A DNA stretch of 33,830 bases, from NCBI GenBank assembly GCA_903903975.1, contig CAIVAS010000031.1, forward strand, positions 1-33,830, given 5' to 3'. How positions within the stretch are numbered: the stretch's first letter is position 1; each line of letters opens with the position of its first letter. Below the pieces are notes generated by a model, which worked only from the letters and a program-made list of their open reading frames with translations, had not been told where the DNA came from and ran no database searches. Positions 1 to 8,822 of the stretch are shown here, in pieces. The position numbers and the translations under genes were made by a program. This stretch comes from an uncultured Burkholderiales bacterium (lineage in GTDB: Bacteria; Pseudomonadota; Gammaproteobacteria; Burkholderiales; Burkholderiaceae_E).

Positions 1-177
1 CAGCGCCGCAAGATGCTGCGCGGCACCCTCTTACCCTGGCTGCGCGAGCAGGGCCTCGATCTCGCGCAGCAGGGGCTCGCACTCGAGCCGACCGCCCGGC
101 CGGAGGAGATTGCGGTCGAGCGCTGGGCTCAGATTGCCGATGCGCTGTGGTCGCTCAGCGAGCGCTGCGCTCGATGA
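1..177 (+). CDS. rsmA: rsmA (ksgA), 16S rRNA dimethyladenosine transferase, 3' end only
   Basis: This is an open frame from the window edge to a TGA at 175-177, giving 58 C-terminal residues; the start lies outside the window. The visible part begins [14 protein letters not shown] and later has [17 protein letters not shown]. These match the C-terminal helical domain of RsmA/KsgA (the 'QRRKTLRN' and 'RxEELS' blocks). The family methylates two adjacent adenines in the 3' terminal helix of 16S rRNA using S-adenosylmethionine. The Rossmann domain is not in the window, so catalytic residues cannot be checked. The last 23 bp overlap the 3' end of the convergent gloA gene. rsmA next to gloA is a common Burkholderiales arrangement, which supports the call. 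Confidence 0.85.
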   Translation, partial: QRRKMLRGTLLPWLREQGLDLAQQGLALEPTARPEEIAVERWAQIADALWSLSERCAR

Positions 178-544
178 GTTCGATCTTGTAGCCGTCCGGG
201 TCCTGCACGAAAGCGATGACGGTCGAGCCGCCCTTCACCGGACCGGCCTCCCGGGTGACCATGCCGCCTGCCGCCTTGACCCGGGCGCAGGTGGCTGCGG
301 CATCGGTGACTGCAATCGCGAGATGGCCGAAGGCGGTGCCGAGTTCGTACTGGTCGACGCCATAGTTGTAGGTCAGCTCGATTTCGGCATGGTCGGGGTT
401 GCTGCCGTAGCCGACGAAGGCGAGTGAGTATTTCTGCTCGGGACGGTCGGTCGTGCGCAGCAGCGTCATGCCCAGCATCGTGGTGTAGAAATCGATCGAG
501 CGTTGCAGGTCGCCGACCCTCAACATGGTGTGCAGCATTCTCAT
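155..544 (-). CDS. gloA: gloA, lactoylglutathione lyase (glyoxalase I)
   Basis: The product has 129 residues, the usual length for bacterial glyoxalase I. The family isomerises the hemithioacetal of methylglyoxal and glutathione to S-lactoylglutathione in the cytoplasm. The four metal ligands of the E. coli enzyme are found at identical positions: His5, Glu56, His74 and Glu122. It starts [20 protein letters not shown] and has two betaalphabetabetabeta modules. This is the nickel/cobalt-type short form, without the insertions typical of zinc enzymes (family knowledge). It is the last gene of the long minus-strand series, 14 bp after the YgjP-type protease gene. Its 3' end overlaps the end of rsmA by 23 bp. 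Confidence 0.95.
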   Translation of the reverse strand: MRMLHTMLRVGDLQRSIDFYTTMLGMTLLRTTDRPEQKYSLAFVGYGSNPDHAEIELTYNYGVDQYELGTAFGHLAIAVTDAAATCARVKAAGGMVTREAGPVKGGSTVIAFVQDPDGYKIELIERSAR

Positions 545-558
545 GGTGTATTCCGCCT

Positions 559-1437
559 TCAGCTCAGGGTGAGGTCATCGGGAAACTGCTTCAATTGCTG
601 GCGCGCGATGTCGAACTCGGGCAGCAGCGACTGGACGGTGGCCCAGAAGTCGGGGCCGTGATTCATTTCCTTCAGGTGTGCCAGTTCGTGGACCACGACA
701 TAGTCGATGATCTCGATCGGAAAGTGCACCAGCCGCCAGTTCAGTCTGATCGATCCGTCGGGCGCGCAACTGCCCCAGCGGGTGCGCGCCGACGACAGAC
801 GAAGTTGCGTGGGCGCGGCGCCCAGACGCTCGCTGTAGATCGGCAGGCGTTCGCGAAACACCGCACGGGCCTGCGTCTGCATCCAGGCCTGGACCGCATT
901 CTTGAGTTGGCCGGCATCCGCCTGCGCCGGCAGCCCGATGCGCAGCGTGTCCTGGTCGATCGAGACGCCGCGAGCGCCGGCATCCAGTCGCATGGTCAGC
1001 GTGCGACCGAGAAAGGCGACCGTGCCGCCGTCTTCCCAGCGGACCGCCAGGCGTTCGCGTCGACCCGCGTGTTCGCGCCATTCGACCAGCTTGCGAAGGA
1101 TCCAGGCCTCCTTGGCCGACAGGGCCGAATCGATTTCGGCGATGCCAACCCAGCGGGGTGCGGTCACGCGCAGCCCCGAGTCGTCGACGCAAAAACCGAT
1201 CGTGCGGCGTCGTGATCGGCGCAGTTCGTATTCGACCGGATGGCCGCCCAGACGTGTCAGCCGGCGCGAGGTGCCGGGCGCGTGGGCGACCGGTGTGCCG
1301 CCCGCATTCGGGGCCGGCGGCACAGGGCGCGATGCCGGCGCGCGAACCGGCGTCGGCGCGATCTGATCGAACAGCGGCAGCGTCAGTTGCAGGGCTGCAT
1401 CGCCGGCCGCGCGGGCCAGGTCACGAAGTCGCTTCAT
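559..1437 (-). CDS. YgjP-type zinc metallopeptidase (M48-like, DUF45)
   Basis: The product has 292 residues. Near the C-terminus is [11 protein letters not shown]: His250, Glu251 and His254 form the HExxH motif and His260 is the likely third zinc ligand. This matches the YgjP/WLM-like metallopeptidase domain (COG1451), whose substrates are poorly known. The N-terminal ~65 residues are Pro/Ala-rich and probably disordered. I chose the ATG at 1437 because GGAG sits 6 bp upstream; a longer frame to 1473 exists but lacks this support. The gene overlaps the end of plsC by 17 bp, suggesting translational coupling. There is no signal peptide, so it is probably cytoplasmic. The plsC-YgjP-gloA order is conserved in Burkholderiales. 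Confidence 0.85.
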   Translation of the reverse strand: MKRLRDLARAAGDAALQLTLPLFDQIAPTPVRAPASRPVPPAPNAGGTPVAHAPGTSRRLTRLGGHPVEYELRRSRRRTIGFCVDDSGLRVTAPRWVGIAEIDSALSAKEAWILRKLVEWREHAGRRERLAVRWEDGGTVAFLGRTLTMRLDAGARGVSIDQDTLRIGLPAQADAGQLKNAVQAWMQTQARAVFRERLPIYSERLGAAPTQLRLSSARTRWGSCAPDGSIRLNWRLVHFPIEIIDYVVVHELAHLKEMNHGPDFWATVQSLLPEFDIARQQLKQFPDDLTLS

Positions 1438-2191
1438 GCATCGCTCCTGCAGCGGGGTTGCCGGGGGTGTCACGGTAAGCGTCGGGATCGATGCGTCGCA
1501 TTTCCGATTCGATCCAGTTCATGACGTCGGCGTTGACCTGATCGGGTCGGCGATTGGTGGTCGGAATCGGCGGGCCGACTGAGACCGTGATCAGTCCCGG
1601 TGACTTGATGATCGGCTTTTTCGGCCAGCAGTGCCCTGAATTGACGGCAATTGGCACAACGAGTGCCCCGGTGCGGATCGCGAGCCTTGCGCCACCGCTC
1701 TTGTACTGGCCCTGCTTGCCGACCGGAATGCGGGTGCCTTCCGGGAACATGACGATCGAGCGGCCCTCATTTAGCTTGCGCTGCCCCTGGGCCACGACCG
1801 ACTCGAAGGCATCGCGACCCTGCGACCGATTGATGTGGATCATGTTGAGCAGGCCGATACCCCATCCGAAAAAGGGCAGATAGAGCAGCTCGCGCTTGAA
1901 GACGAAACAGACTTCGCGTGGTGCATAGGCGACGTAGAAAAGCGTCTCCCAGGTCGACTGGTGCTTTGAGAGCAGCACCACCGGCGCGTCGGGCAGGTTC
2001 TCCCAGCCCTTGACCTCCCAGCGGATGCCCAGGATCACGCGCGCACCCCAGAGCACCAGTCGGGGCCAGCGGATCGTGAAGGCATAGCGCATGTGCAGCG
2101 GCAAAGGGGCGAGCAGCAGGCAGCCGATCCCGAAGGGAACCACCGTGACCGCCTGGAAAATCAGAAAAAGAAGGGTTCGGATGAGGGGCAT
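1421..2191 (-). CDS. plsC: plsC, 1-acyl-sn-glycerol-3-phosphate acyltransferase
   Basis: The product has 256 residues. PlsC adds the second acyl chain to lysophosphatidic acid to make phosphatidic acid at the inner membrane. A hydrophobic N-terminal segment (about residues 4-30) would anchor it. Motif I is KHQSTWE, with His77 and an acid at the +5 position, Glu82 rather than the Asp of the classic HX4D. From memory, this HQSxWE form is common in a proteobacterial subclass. Motif III, FPEGTR, lies at 149-154, and a motif II-like region (VFKRELLYLPFFGWG) precedes it. It follows the gmhB-like gene by 29 bp and overlaps the protease gene, so it is probably co-transcribed. Confidence 0.93.
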   Translation of the reverse strand: MPLIRTLLFLIFQAVTVVPFGIGCLLLAPLPLHMRYAFTIRWPRLVLWGARVILGIRWEVKGWENLPDAPVVLLSKHQSTWETLFYVAYAPREVCFVFKRELLYLPFFGWGIGLLNMIHINRSQGRDAFESVVAQGQRKLNEGRSIVMFPEGTRIPVGKQGQYKSGGARLAIRTGALVVPIAVNSGHCWPKKPIIKSPGLITVSVGPPIPTTNRRPDQVNADVMNWIESEMRRIDPDAYRDTPGNPAAGAMHEATS

Positions 2192-2220
2192 GGGTTCGGT
2201 GTCTGGCGGGCGTTGGGCGA

Positions 2221-2748
2221 TCAGGGCGCCAGTTCGGCGGCCACCGCGGCAAGGTCGACCCGCACGATGGTGTCGGCCGGCAGCAGCCCGGTATCGAGCG
2301 TGAGCTGACCATGACCGGTGAGGACCAGGACCGGGCGCAGGCCGGCGGTGTGGGCCGCATCGAGTTCGTCCTGCGAGTCGGTGACCAGCACGGTTGCCCC
2401 CGGTGAGACGTCGAGTCGTTCGAGGGCGTCGGTCAGTGTGGCGGCGACCCTGGCGTTGCGGTTGGAGGCGTCGGCACCCGGTACGAAGAGCACCACGTCG
2501 ATCGGGCCGCCCTGTGCGGCGAGATCTTCGACCATGCGCGAATGCACCGCGTTGAGTGCCGCCATGTCGCAGGTGCCACGGTCGAGCGGGCCGCAGTCGG
2601 CCAGGACGGCGACGCGATAACCGTGATGATGCAGCCGCGAAATCGCCGCAGCCGCACCCGGCATCGACACCCAGTCTTCGGCGCGGGTGATGCGGCCATC
2701 AGGGTCGTTGGACACGACGCCGTCGCGGTCGAGGATGATCAGCTTCAC
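2221..2748 (-). CDS. GmhB-like HAD phosphatase with degenerate active site
   Basis: The product has 175 residues, the usual GmhB length, and sits between glyS and plsC where Burkholderiales carry gmhB. GmhB removes the 7-phosphate from heptose 1,7-bisphosphate for LPS core synthesis. HAD motif I is intact (DRDG, Asp7 and Asp9), as is the general fold (RGTCDMAALNAVHSRM). However, motif II, normally TNQSG, reads ADCGP (50-54). The zinc loop with CPH...CxCRKP is replaced by cysteine-free VPGADASNRNARVA (about 89-102), removing the motif III lysine. Motif IV, usually GDSxxD, reads TDSQDE (123-128). The frame is open, so this is not a simple pseudogene. It may have a changed substrate or be inactive. 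I withhold the gene symbol for that reason. Confidence 0.75.
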   Translation of the reverse strand: MKLIILDRDGVVSNDPDGRITRAEDWVSMPGAAAAISRLHHHGYRVAVLADCGPLDRGTCDMAALNAVHSRMVEDLAAQGGPIDVVLFVPGADASNRNARVAATLTDALERLDVSPGATVLVTDSQDELDAAHTAGLRPVLVLTGHGQLTLDTGLLPADTIVRVDLAAVAAELAP

Positions 2749-2809
2749 GGTATGCAGTGTTCCCAGCGGTGGTGATCAGTGGTGCTCAGTATCGTGATCA
2801 GAGTCTTTG

Positions 2810-4924
2810 TCAGGCCGCGAGCTTCGAGAGATCGGCAACGCGATTCATGAGCCGGTGCAGTCCGCCCAGAAGAGCCAGTCGATTTCGTCTCAGCGCAGCC
2901 TCTTCGGCATTGACCATGACCGCATCGAAAAACGCATCGACCGGCTCGCGCAGCAAGGCGAGCGTGCGCAGTGCGCCGGCGTAATCGAGCGCAACGAGCC
3001 GCGCCTCTACTGCAGGGGTGGCGCTGGCGATCGCCTTGAAAAGCGAGTGCTCTGCCTCTTGGGCGAGCAGGTCTTCGCGCACATCGGCCAGCGCATCGCC
3101 GGCATCGGCCTTGCGAAGGATGTTGCCGATGCGCTTGTTGGCCGCTGCCAGGCTGGCCGCCTGCGGCAGGGCCCTGAACTGCGCGATCGCATCAAGCCGC
3201 GGCAGCACGCGGTCGAGCTGATCGGCATCGATAGCGAGCACCGCATCGATGTCGGCGATCGGATAGCCGCGCTCGCGCAGCCAGCCGCGCAGACGATCGG
3301 TGATGAAGTCGTGCAGAGCCGCCGGCGCGGCCGTGACCGCGGGGACTTGAGAAAAGGCCTCGAAGGCTGCGGCGATCAGGCTCGAGAGCGCAGGCGTCGG
3401 TGTGCCCGAGGCGAGCGGGCGCTCGATCAGCATCCGGAGCACGCCGAGCGCATGGCGGCGCAGAGCGAAGGGGTCCCGGTCGCCGCTGGGCTGCGAGCCA
3501 ATCCCCCAGATGCCGGCGAGCGTCTCGAGCTTGTCGGCGAGCGCCACCGCCATCCCGAGTTCGGAGGCCGGCAGGGCGTCGCCGGCAAAGCGCGGCTGGT
3601 AGTGCTCGGCGATGGCCTGCGCCACGGCCGGTGACTCGCCGTCGTGCAGTGCATAGTGGCGGCCCATCGTGCCCTGCAATTCGGGGAACTCGCCCACCAT
3701 GCCGGTCAGCAGGTCGGCCTTGGCGAGCAGCGCCACGCGGTCGGCGGTATCGGCATCGACGCCGATGTGCGCGGCAATCAGACGCGCCAGCGTGCGCACG
3801 CGATCGGTTCGCTGCGCCTGCGTGCCGAGCTTGGCGTGATAGACCACCGAGGCGAGTTGCGCGGTGCGATCGATCAGCCGCAGCTTTTTGTCCTGTTCGA
3901 AGAAAAACCGGGCATCGGCCAGTCGCGGGCGCACGACCCGCTGGTTGCCGTCGATGATCAGCGACGGATCATCGACCGCCATGTTCGAGACGATCAGAAA
4001 GCGCGCCTCGAGTTGGCCATTGCGATCGAAGAGCGGAAAGTATTTCTGGTTGGTGCGCATCGTCAGGATCAGACACTCCTGGGGCACCTGCAAAAACTCG
4101 TCCTCGAATCGGCCGACATAGACCGCCGGCCACTCGACCAGCGCGCACACTTCGTCGAGCAGAGGCGCGACCGGCCCCTCGTCGCCAAGCGAGGCACCCA
4201 GCTCGCGGGCACGATCGCGCAGCAGTGTCTCGATGCGCTCACGCCGCTTGGTCAACGAGGCGATCACCCGACCGCGTTCGGCCAGCAGTCGTTCGTAGTC
4301 GGTGGCATCGGACAATTCGATGTGCGACTCGCCCTGAAAGCGATGGCCGCGGGTCATGCCGCCTGATTGCAGACCAAGGGCGGCTGCCGGCAGCACCGAC
4401 TGCCCATGCAGAACCACCAGCCCATGCGCGGGGCGCACGAAACTCACGCTGGTATGGCCGTCGGCAAGCTGGTACTGCATGAGCTTCGGGATCGGCAGGC
4501 GCGCAATCGCCTGCTCGATCAGGGGCTGTATGACTTGTGTGAGCGCCGCGCCGGTGACGGTGCTGCGCAGATAGAAGCACTCCTGCTTGCCGTCGGAGGC
4601 GCGGGTGAGTGCATCAACCTGCGCGCCCTGTTTTTCGGCCCATTTTTTCAGAGCCAGCGTGGCCTGACCCTGCGCATCGAGGCCGACGGAAACCGATGGG
4701 CCCTTGATCTCGACGGCGCGGTCGTCGGCCTGCTCGCGCACAGCCGCCACGCAGACTGCCAGGCGCCTCGGGGTAGCAAAGACCTCGAAGCTGCCATCGG
4801 CGGGCGCCAGACCCTGCTGGCGCAGCCCGTCGACGATGGTGTTGGCAAACGAGTCGCCCAGCCGGGCAAGCGCCTTGGGCGGGAGCTCTTCGGTGAGCAG
4901 TTCGACGAGCAGAGGCTTGGTCAT
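2810..4924 (-). CDS. glyS: glyS, glycyl-tRNA synthetase beta subunit
   Basis: The product has 704 residues from the ATG at 4924 (MTKPLLVELLTEELPPKAL), which matches the canonical GlyS N-terminus; the frame stays open further upstream but would run into glyQ. The beta subunit of the alpha2beta2 bacterial GlyRS binds tRNA-Gly; the alpha subunit carries the aminoacylation site. Visible family blocks are FATPRRLAV, MRTNQKYFPLFD, FLIVSNM and the HD-like region (KADLLTGMVGEFPELQGTMGRHYA). The C-terminal helical anticodon-binding region ends LGGLHRLMNRVADLSKLAA. It starts 10 bp after the glyQ stop, consistent with fixed subunit stoichiometry from one mRNA. Confidence 0.97.
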   Translation of the reverse strand: MTKPLLVELLTEELPPKALARLGDSFANTIVDGLRQQGLAPADGSFEVFATPRRLAVCVAAVREQADDRAVEIKGPSVSVGLDAQGQATLALKKWAEKQGAQVDALTRASDGKQECFYLRSTVTGAALTQVIQPLIEQAIARLPIPKLMQYQLADGHTSVSFVRPAHGLVVLHGQSVLPAAALGLQSGGMTRGHRFQGESHIELSDATDYERLLAERGRVIASLTKRRERIETLLRDRARELGASLGDEGPVAPLLDEVCALVEWPAVYVGRFEDEFLQVPQECLILTMRTNQKYFPLFDRNGQLEARFLIVSNMAVDDPSLIIDGNQRVVRPRLADARFFFEQDKKLRLIDRTAQLASVVYHAKLGTQAQRTDRVRTLARLIAAHIGVDADTADRVALLAKADLLTGMVGEFPELQGTMGRHYALHDGESPAVAQAIAEHYQPRFAGDALPASELGMAVALADKLETLAGIWGIGSQPSGDRDPFALRRHALGVLRMLIERPLASGTPTPALSSLIAAAFEAFSQVPAVTAAPAALHDFITDRLRGWLRERGYPIADIDAVLAIDADQLDRVLPRLDAIAQFRALPQAASLAAANKRIGNILRKADAGDALADVREDLLAQEAEHSLFKAIASATPAVEARLVALDYAGALRTLALLREPVDAFFDAVMVNAEEAALRRNRLALLGGLHRLMNRVADLSKLAA

Positions 4925-4934
4925 GGAGGGGCGC

Positions 4935-5825
4935 TCAGGCAGACGGTGTGCCCAAGCGCGCGAGCATCGGGAATCCGAGGCGTTCGCGCGAGGCATGGTA
5001 GGCGCTGGCAACCGCGCGGGCGAGCGCACGCACCCGACCGATATAGGCCGCGCGTTCGGTCACCGAAATCGCGCCACGCGCATCGAGCAGGTTGAAGGAG
5101 TGCGAGCACTTCATGACCATCTCGTAGGCAGGCAGTGCGAGTTCGGCGGCGATCAGGCGCTGCGCCTCGGCTTCGTATTCATCGAAGTGGCGAAACAGCA
5201 TCGGCGCATTGGCGTACTCGAAGTTGTAGGTCGACTGTTCGACCTCGTTCTGGTGAAAGACATCGCGGTATTTCACGCCATCGGTCCAGACCAGGTCGTA
5301 GACGCTTTCGACGCCCTGCAGATACATGGCCAGACGTTCGAGGCCATAGGTGATTTCGCCGGTGACCGGCACGCACTTGAGCGAGCCGACTTCCTGGAAA
5401 TAAGTGAACTGGGTGACTTCCATGCCGTTGAGCCAGACCTCCCAGCCCAGGCCCCAGGCGCCGAGTGTGGGCGACTCCCAGTCGTCCTCGACGAAACGGA
5501 TGTCGTTGCGCGTGGTGTCGACGCCCAGCGCCCGCAGTGAACCGAGATAGAGGTCGAGGATCTCGGGCGGCGAGGGCTTGAGAACGACCTGAAACTGGTA
5601 GTAGTGCTGAAGCCGGTTCGGGTTGTCGCCGTAGCGCCCGTCCTTGGGACGGCGCGACGGCTGCACATAGGCGGCTCGCCAGGGCTCGGGACCGATTGCG
5701 CGAAGGAAGGTGGCGGTATGGAAAGTGCCGGCGCCGACTTCCATGTCATAGGGTTGAAGCAGGGCACAACCCTGATTATCCCAGTACTCCTGCAGTCGCA
5801 GGATCAGTTGCTGAAAGCTGATCAT
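4935..5825 (-). CDS. glyQ: glyQ, glycyl-tRNA synthetase alpha subunit
   Basis: The product has 296 residues from the ATG at 5825 ([20 protein letters not shown]), the standard GlyQ N-terminus. The alpha subunit contains the class II catalytic core that makes glycyl-adenylate and charges tRNA-Gly. Family signatures include [57 protein letters not shown] and [23 protein letters not shown] at 5846 would add seven residues but has no family support. No strong Shine-Dalgarno sequence precedes the ATG, and the first 50 bp lie inside the 3' end of the upstream patatin-like gene, so translation may depend on ribosomes arriving from that gene. Confidence 0.96.
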   Translation of the reverse strand: MISFQQLILRLQEYWDNQGCALLQPYDMEVGAGTFHTATFLRAIGPEPWRAAYVQPSRRPKDGRYGDNPNRLQHYYQFQVVLKPSPPEILDLYLGSLRALGVDTTRNDIRFVEDDWESPTLGAWGLGWEVWLNGMEVTQFTYFQEVGSLKCVPVTGEITYGLERLAMYLQGVESVYDLVWTDGVKYRDVFHQNEVEQSTYNFEYANAPMLFRHFDEYEAEAQRLIAAELALPAYEMVMKCSHSFNLLDARGAISVTERAAYIGRVRALARAVASAYHASRERLGFPMLARLGTPSA

Positions 5826-7074
5826 CGGTGGGAGAGGGCCGCGCAAATGTCGGCTGTGCCGGATAAGCCGTGGATTCTAACGGGTTCGGCGACCGCGGCC
5901 ATCCGAAGAAGCGCAGCACCTCCTCGCGACGCGCCATCGCGTCGGCTTGCCCGAGCGCGATCAGCTCTCGGGTATAGCCCGATTCGAAGAGCAGATAGCT
6001 CAGAAAGGCCGCGCCACGCGTGTCCCTGCCCCGGCCGGCGACACCGACCGCCCGCAGCATCGATCGGACCGCGATCGGCAGCGAGGACAGGTGCGGTGCG
6101 GCCAGATCATCGAGTCGCTGGCTGGGCGAAATCACCAGCACCTCGATCGGCTTGAGGGTCGTGCGCGAGCGCGCGTCGTCGTCGAGCAGCGCAAGCGTCC
6201 GGTTGATGCGCTCCAGACGCTCGACATCGACCGCCAGTGAGTCGAGAAAGATGCTCGACATCGCATGGCCTGCGATCTGGGCGAGGCTCGGATAGCTCGG
6301 GCTCACCGGTCGCCTTTCAGCTGGCTCGCGCATGCGCCCGGCGCCGATCACCAGCACTTTTTCGGCGCCCATGTGCACGGCCGGCGAGATCGGGGCCGAC
6401 TGGCGCATGGCACCATCGCCGAACCATTCCTGCTGACCTTCGAGGGGCAGGCGTACCGAGGGAAACGCAAACGGTATCGCCGAGGAGGCCAGCAGATGAT
6501 CGATGGTGATCTGCGTGCGCACCGAGATCCGATGCGACCGGGTCCAGGGTGTGATCGTCGATTCGGACTGATAGAAGGTGACATGGTCGCCGCTGCTGTA
6601 GCTCGAGGCGGTGACTGCGAGGGCGTGCAGATGGCCGTCGGCCATGATCGCCGGCAGTCGATCGAAGTCGATCATCCGGTGCAGCAGTTCCTGCAGGGGC
6701 GAGTTGTCGAGCAGCGAGCGCGGCCGCGCCCGTCGCCAGCGGGCGATCGCCCAGCCGAGGGTGAACATCGACAGCCAGCGCGCACCGCTTTGCGCCACGC
6801 CCAGGGCATCGGCCCGATAGACCTGATCAGCACTGAAGTCGGACCACAGATCGACCAGCTTTGCCACGCCTTCGCTGTAGCGGTCGGCATGACAGGCCAG
6901 GCCTGCGGCGATGATGGCGCCAGCCGAGGTCCCGGCGATCACCTGGAAGGGGTTGGCTGCGGGAGCGCCTGCCTCGCGGGCGATGCGATCGATGGCAGCG
7001 ACCACCCCCACCTGGTAGGCGGCGCGCGCGCCGCCGCCGGTCAGAATCAAGCCCGTGCTGCTTGCTTGGGACAT
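5776..7074 (-). CDS. patatin-like phospholipase family protein
   Basis: The product has 432 residues. The N-terminal oxyanion-hole motif [11 protein letters not shown] (13-23), the nucleophile elbow GTSAG with Ser50, and the DGA motif with Asp220 (FGDGAMRQ) together give a complete patatin Ser-Asp dyad. Such enzymes hydrolyse acyl esters of phospholipids or lysophospholipids; the substrate here is unknown. There is no N-terminal signal peptide and no POTRA or barrel, so it resembles the RssA/YchK-like cytoplasmic or peripheral type rather than PlpD. The C-terminal ~35 residues are Pro/Ser/Thr-rich and probably disordered; the last 50 bp overlap the start of glyQ. It lies between lnt and glyQ, about 100 bp downstream of lnt. 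Confidence 0.88.
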   Translation of the reverse strand: MSQASSTGLILTGGGARAAYQVGVVAAIDRIAREAGAPAANPFQVIAGTSAGAIIAAGLACHADRYSEGVAKLVDLWSDFSADQVYRADALGVAQSGARWLSMFTLGWAIARWRRARPRSLLDNSPLQELLHRMIDFDRLPAIMADGHLHALAVTASSYSSGDHVTFYQSESTITPWTRSHRISVRTQITIDHLLASSAIPFAFPSVRLPLEGQQEWFGDGAMRQSAPISPAVHMGAEKVLVIGAGRMREPAERRPVSPSYPSLAQIAGHAMSSIFLDSLAVDVERLERINRTLALLDDDARSRTTLKPIEVLVISPSQRLDDLAAPHLSSLPIAVRSMLRAVGVAGRGRDTRGAAFLSYLLFESGYTRELIALGQADAMARREEVLRFFGWPRSPNPLESTAYPAQPTFARPSPTDDQLSATDPATAGVLG

Positions 7075-7178
7075 CGGTGGCAGCCCTCGAAGGTGTTCGA
7101 TTCGAGTCTACGCGGCGTGCACGACGCCGGAGGGAGGTGGCATTCCGGTTGTCTGCCTCGGACTGCCGTCAGCCCGGC

Positions 7179-8822
7179 TCATGCCGATGAAGGGCCGCCG
7201 CGCCAGGGCGCAAACAGGGCCAGTGCCAGGCACGTCAGCGCCAGCAGCAGGATCGCGGAATTGCCCAGGCGGGTGAACGGGGTCAGGCCGCTGGTGCCCT
7301 GCACGCTGACATCGAGGGCACCTGCGGTGTAGGGCGCAAGCTGTGCGGTCACTGTGCCTGCGGCATCGATGGCGGCGGTGGTGCCGGTGTTGGTCGAGCG
7401 CAGCATCGGCCGGCCGGTTTCGAGCGAGCGCATGCGGGCGATCTGCAGATGCTGGGGCAGGGCGTGCGAGCGGCCAAACCAGGCGATGTTGCTGACATTG
7501 GCCAGAATCGAGGCGCCCGGTTCGCTGAGCAGCACCCCGCGGATCTCTTCGCCGAAAAGATCCTCATAGCAGATGTTGAAGGCGACGCGCTGGCCGCCCA
7601 CCGCAAAGGCCGGCTGAATCGTCGCGCCGCGCCCGAAGTCGCCCATCGGGATCTGCATCAGATTCACGAACCAGGCAAATCCCCAGGGGATGAACTCGCC
7701 GAAGGGGACCAGATGCTGCTTGTCGTAGCGTGGCGCCTTTGCGTAGCGATCGGCAGCGCCACCCGGCTCCAGCAGCAGCACGCTGTTGGTGAGCCGCCAG
7801 TCGTCGCGCAAGCCGCGCTTTTGCTCGAGGGTGAAGGCTGGCAAGCCGATGGCCACCGCATGGCCTGCGCCGACATGGGCATCGAGTCGTTGCATGAGAT
7901 CGGGTGGCGTGCGCTCGAAGGGAATGGTCCAGGCGGTCTCGGGCAGGATGGTCAGTGCGGCATCACCGGTCTCGATGAGTCCGACATAAGCCTGCATGGC
8001 GGCCAGCGTGCGCTCGGGGCGAAACTTCATGTCCTGCGGCACGTTGCCCTGCAGCAGCCGCACACTCAGTGCCGGCCCGGAAGGGGTGGTCCAGGCGTCG
8101 CTGGCAGGCAGCGCGAGCGGTGCGAGCAGCAGGGCGAGCGCGGTCGCTGCGGCGATCAGCGCTTCCTGCCGTGTTCGGTCAGGCGATGTCTGATCAGGCC
8201 TTGTCTGTTCTGGGCTGATCGGTCGGCGGCCGGATGGGGCGCGACCTCGAGCGATGCCTGCGATCGCGCTGGCGCACAGCGAGGCGACGCCGACCGCAAC
8301 GCCGCCCAGCGCAAAGACGCCTGCCACCGGTGCCAGACCGGTGAGCGGGCCGTCGATCTGAGCGTAGCCGAGTGCCAGCCACGGAAACCCGGTGAAGACC
8401 CAGCCGCGGGCGAGTTCGGCCAGCGTCCAGGCGCCGGCTGTGCCGAGTGCCAGACGCATCGGACCCCGATTGGCGCACCAGCGCCAGGCGATCGCGCTGG
8501 CCAGCATCGGATAGATTGACAGATAGGCAGCAAAGAGGATCAGCGCCAGTGCCGCGAGCGGTGCCGGCATGCCACCGTAAAAGTGCATGCTGATGAAGAG
8601 CCAGGACAGCCCCGCACCGAGCCAGCCCATAACGAAGGCAAAGGCCAGCACCGCCTGCATGACAAACACAGCGCCGCGCAAGCGGGCGATGTGCATCAGC
8701 CAGAACAGGCCGGTGAGTGCGAACAGCGACACGGTCCAGTGGGACCACGGCGCAAAACTGGCGGCGTTCAGCAGGCCGAGCGCAAAGGCGCCGAGCACAA
8801 GCTCAGCGCGGCGCCGGGTCAT
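7179..8822 (-). CDS. lnt: lnt, apolipoprotein N-acyltransferase
   Basis: The product has 547 residues. Lnt adds the third acyl chain to the N-terminal cysteine of lipoproteins on the periplasmic face of the inner membrane. Several membrane segments fill the first ~200 residues and one more lies at ~220-240. The nitrilase domain follows, starting SVRLLQGNVPQDMKF, with catalytic Glu295 (ILPETAW), Lys368 (YDKQHLVPFGEF) and Cys418 (FNICYEDLFGEE). A last hydrophobic segment (~520-540) ends the protein. Three 5-residue repeats (residues 203-217, SPEQT/RPDQT/SPDRT) sit in the loop before the membrane segment that leads into the nitrilase domain. The gene overlaps corC by 20 bp, a classic corC-lnt pair. 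Confidence 0.96.
   Translation of the reverse strand: MTRRRAELVLGAFALGLLNAASFAPWSHWTVSLFALTGLFWLMHIARLRGAVFVMQAVLAFAFVMGWLGAGLSWLFISMHFYGGMPAPLAALALILFAAYLSIYPMLASAIAWRWCANRGPMRLALGTAGAWTLAELARGWVFTGFPWLALGYAQIDGPLTGLAPVAGVFALGGVAVGVASLCASAIAGIARGRAPSGRRPISPEQTRPDQTSPDRTRQEALIAAATALALLLAPLALPASDAWTTPSGPALSVRLLQGNVPQDMKFRPERTLAAMQAYVGLIETGDAALTILPETAWTIPFERTPPDLMQRLDAHVGAGHAVAIGLPAFTLEQKRGLRDDWRLTNSVLLLEPGGAADRYAKAPRYDKQHLVPFGEFIPWGFAWFVNLMQIPMGDFGRGATIQPAFAVGGQRVAFNICYEDLFGEEIRGVLLSEPGASILANVSNIAWFGRSHALPQHLQIARMRSLETGRPMLRSTNTGTTAAIDAAGTVTAQLAPYTAGALDVSVQGTSGLTPFTRLGNSAILLLALTCLALALFAPWRGGPSSA
8172..8216 (-). repeat. three 15-bp tandem repeats inside lnt
   Basis: Three consecutive 15-bp units encode SPEQT, RPDQT and SPDRT. 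The units differ by a few bases each, so the array is old enough to have diverged or is maintained by selection on the peptide. The array keeps the lnt frame. Confidence 0.8.

Noticed and set aside
1940-1965. HX4E in place of HX4D in PlsC as a novel active site
   Set aside because: I recall the HQSxWE form from many proteobacterial PlsC proteins, so it is a known variant rather than new.
2807-5540. Several plus-strand frames opposite glyS and glyQ
   Set aside because: Shadows of the tRNA synthetase genes; no ribosome sites or family blocks.
6265-8519. Long plus-strand frames (355 and 356 codons) opposite the patatin-like gene and lnt
   Set aside because: Both lie opposite genes with intact catalytic motifs and show no domain of their own.
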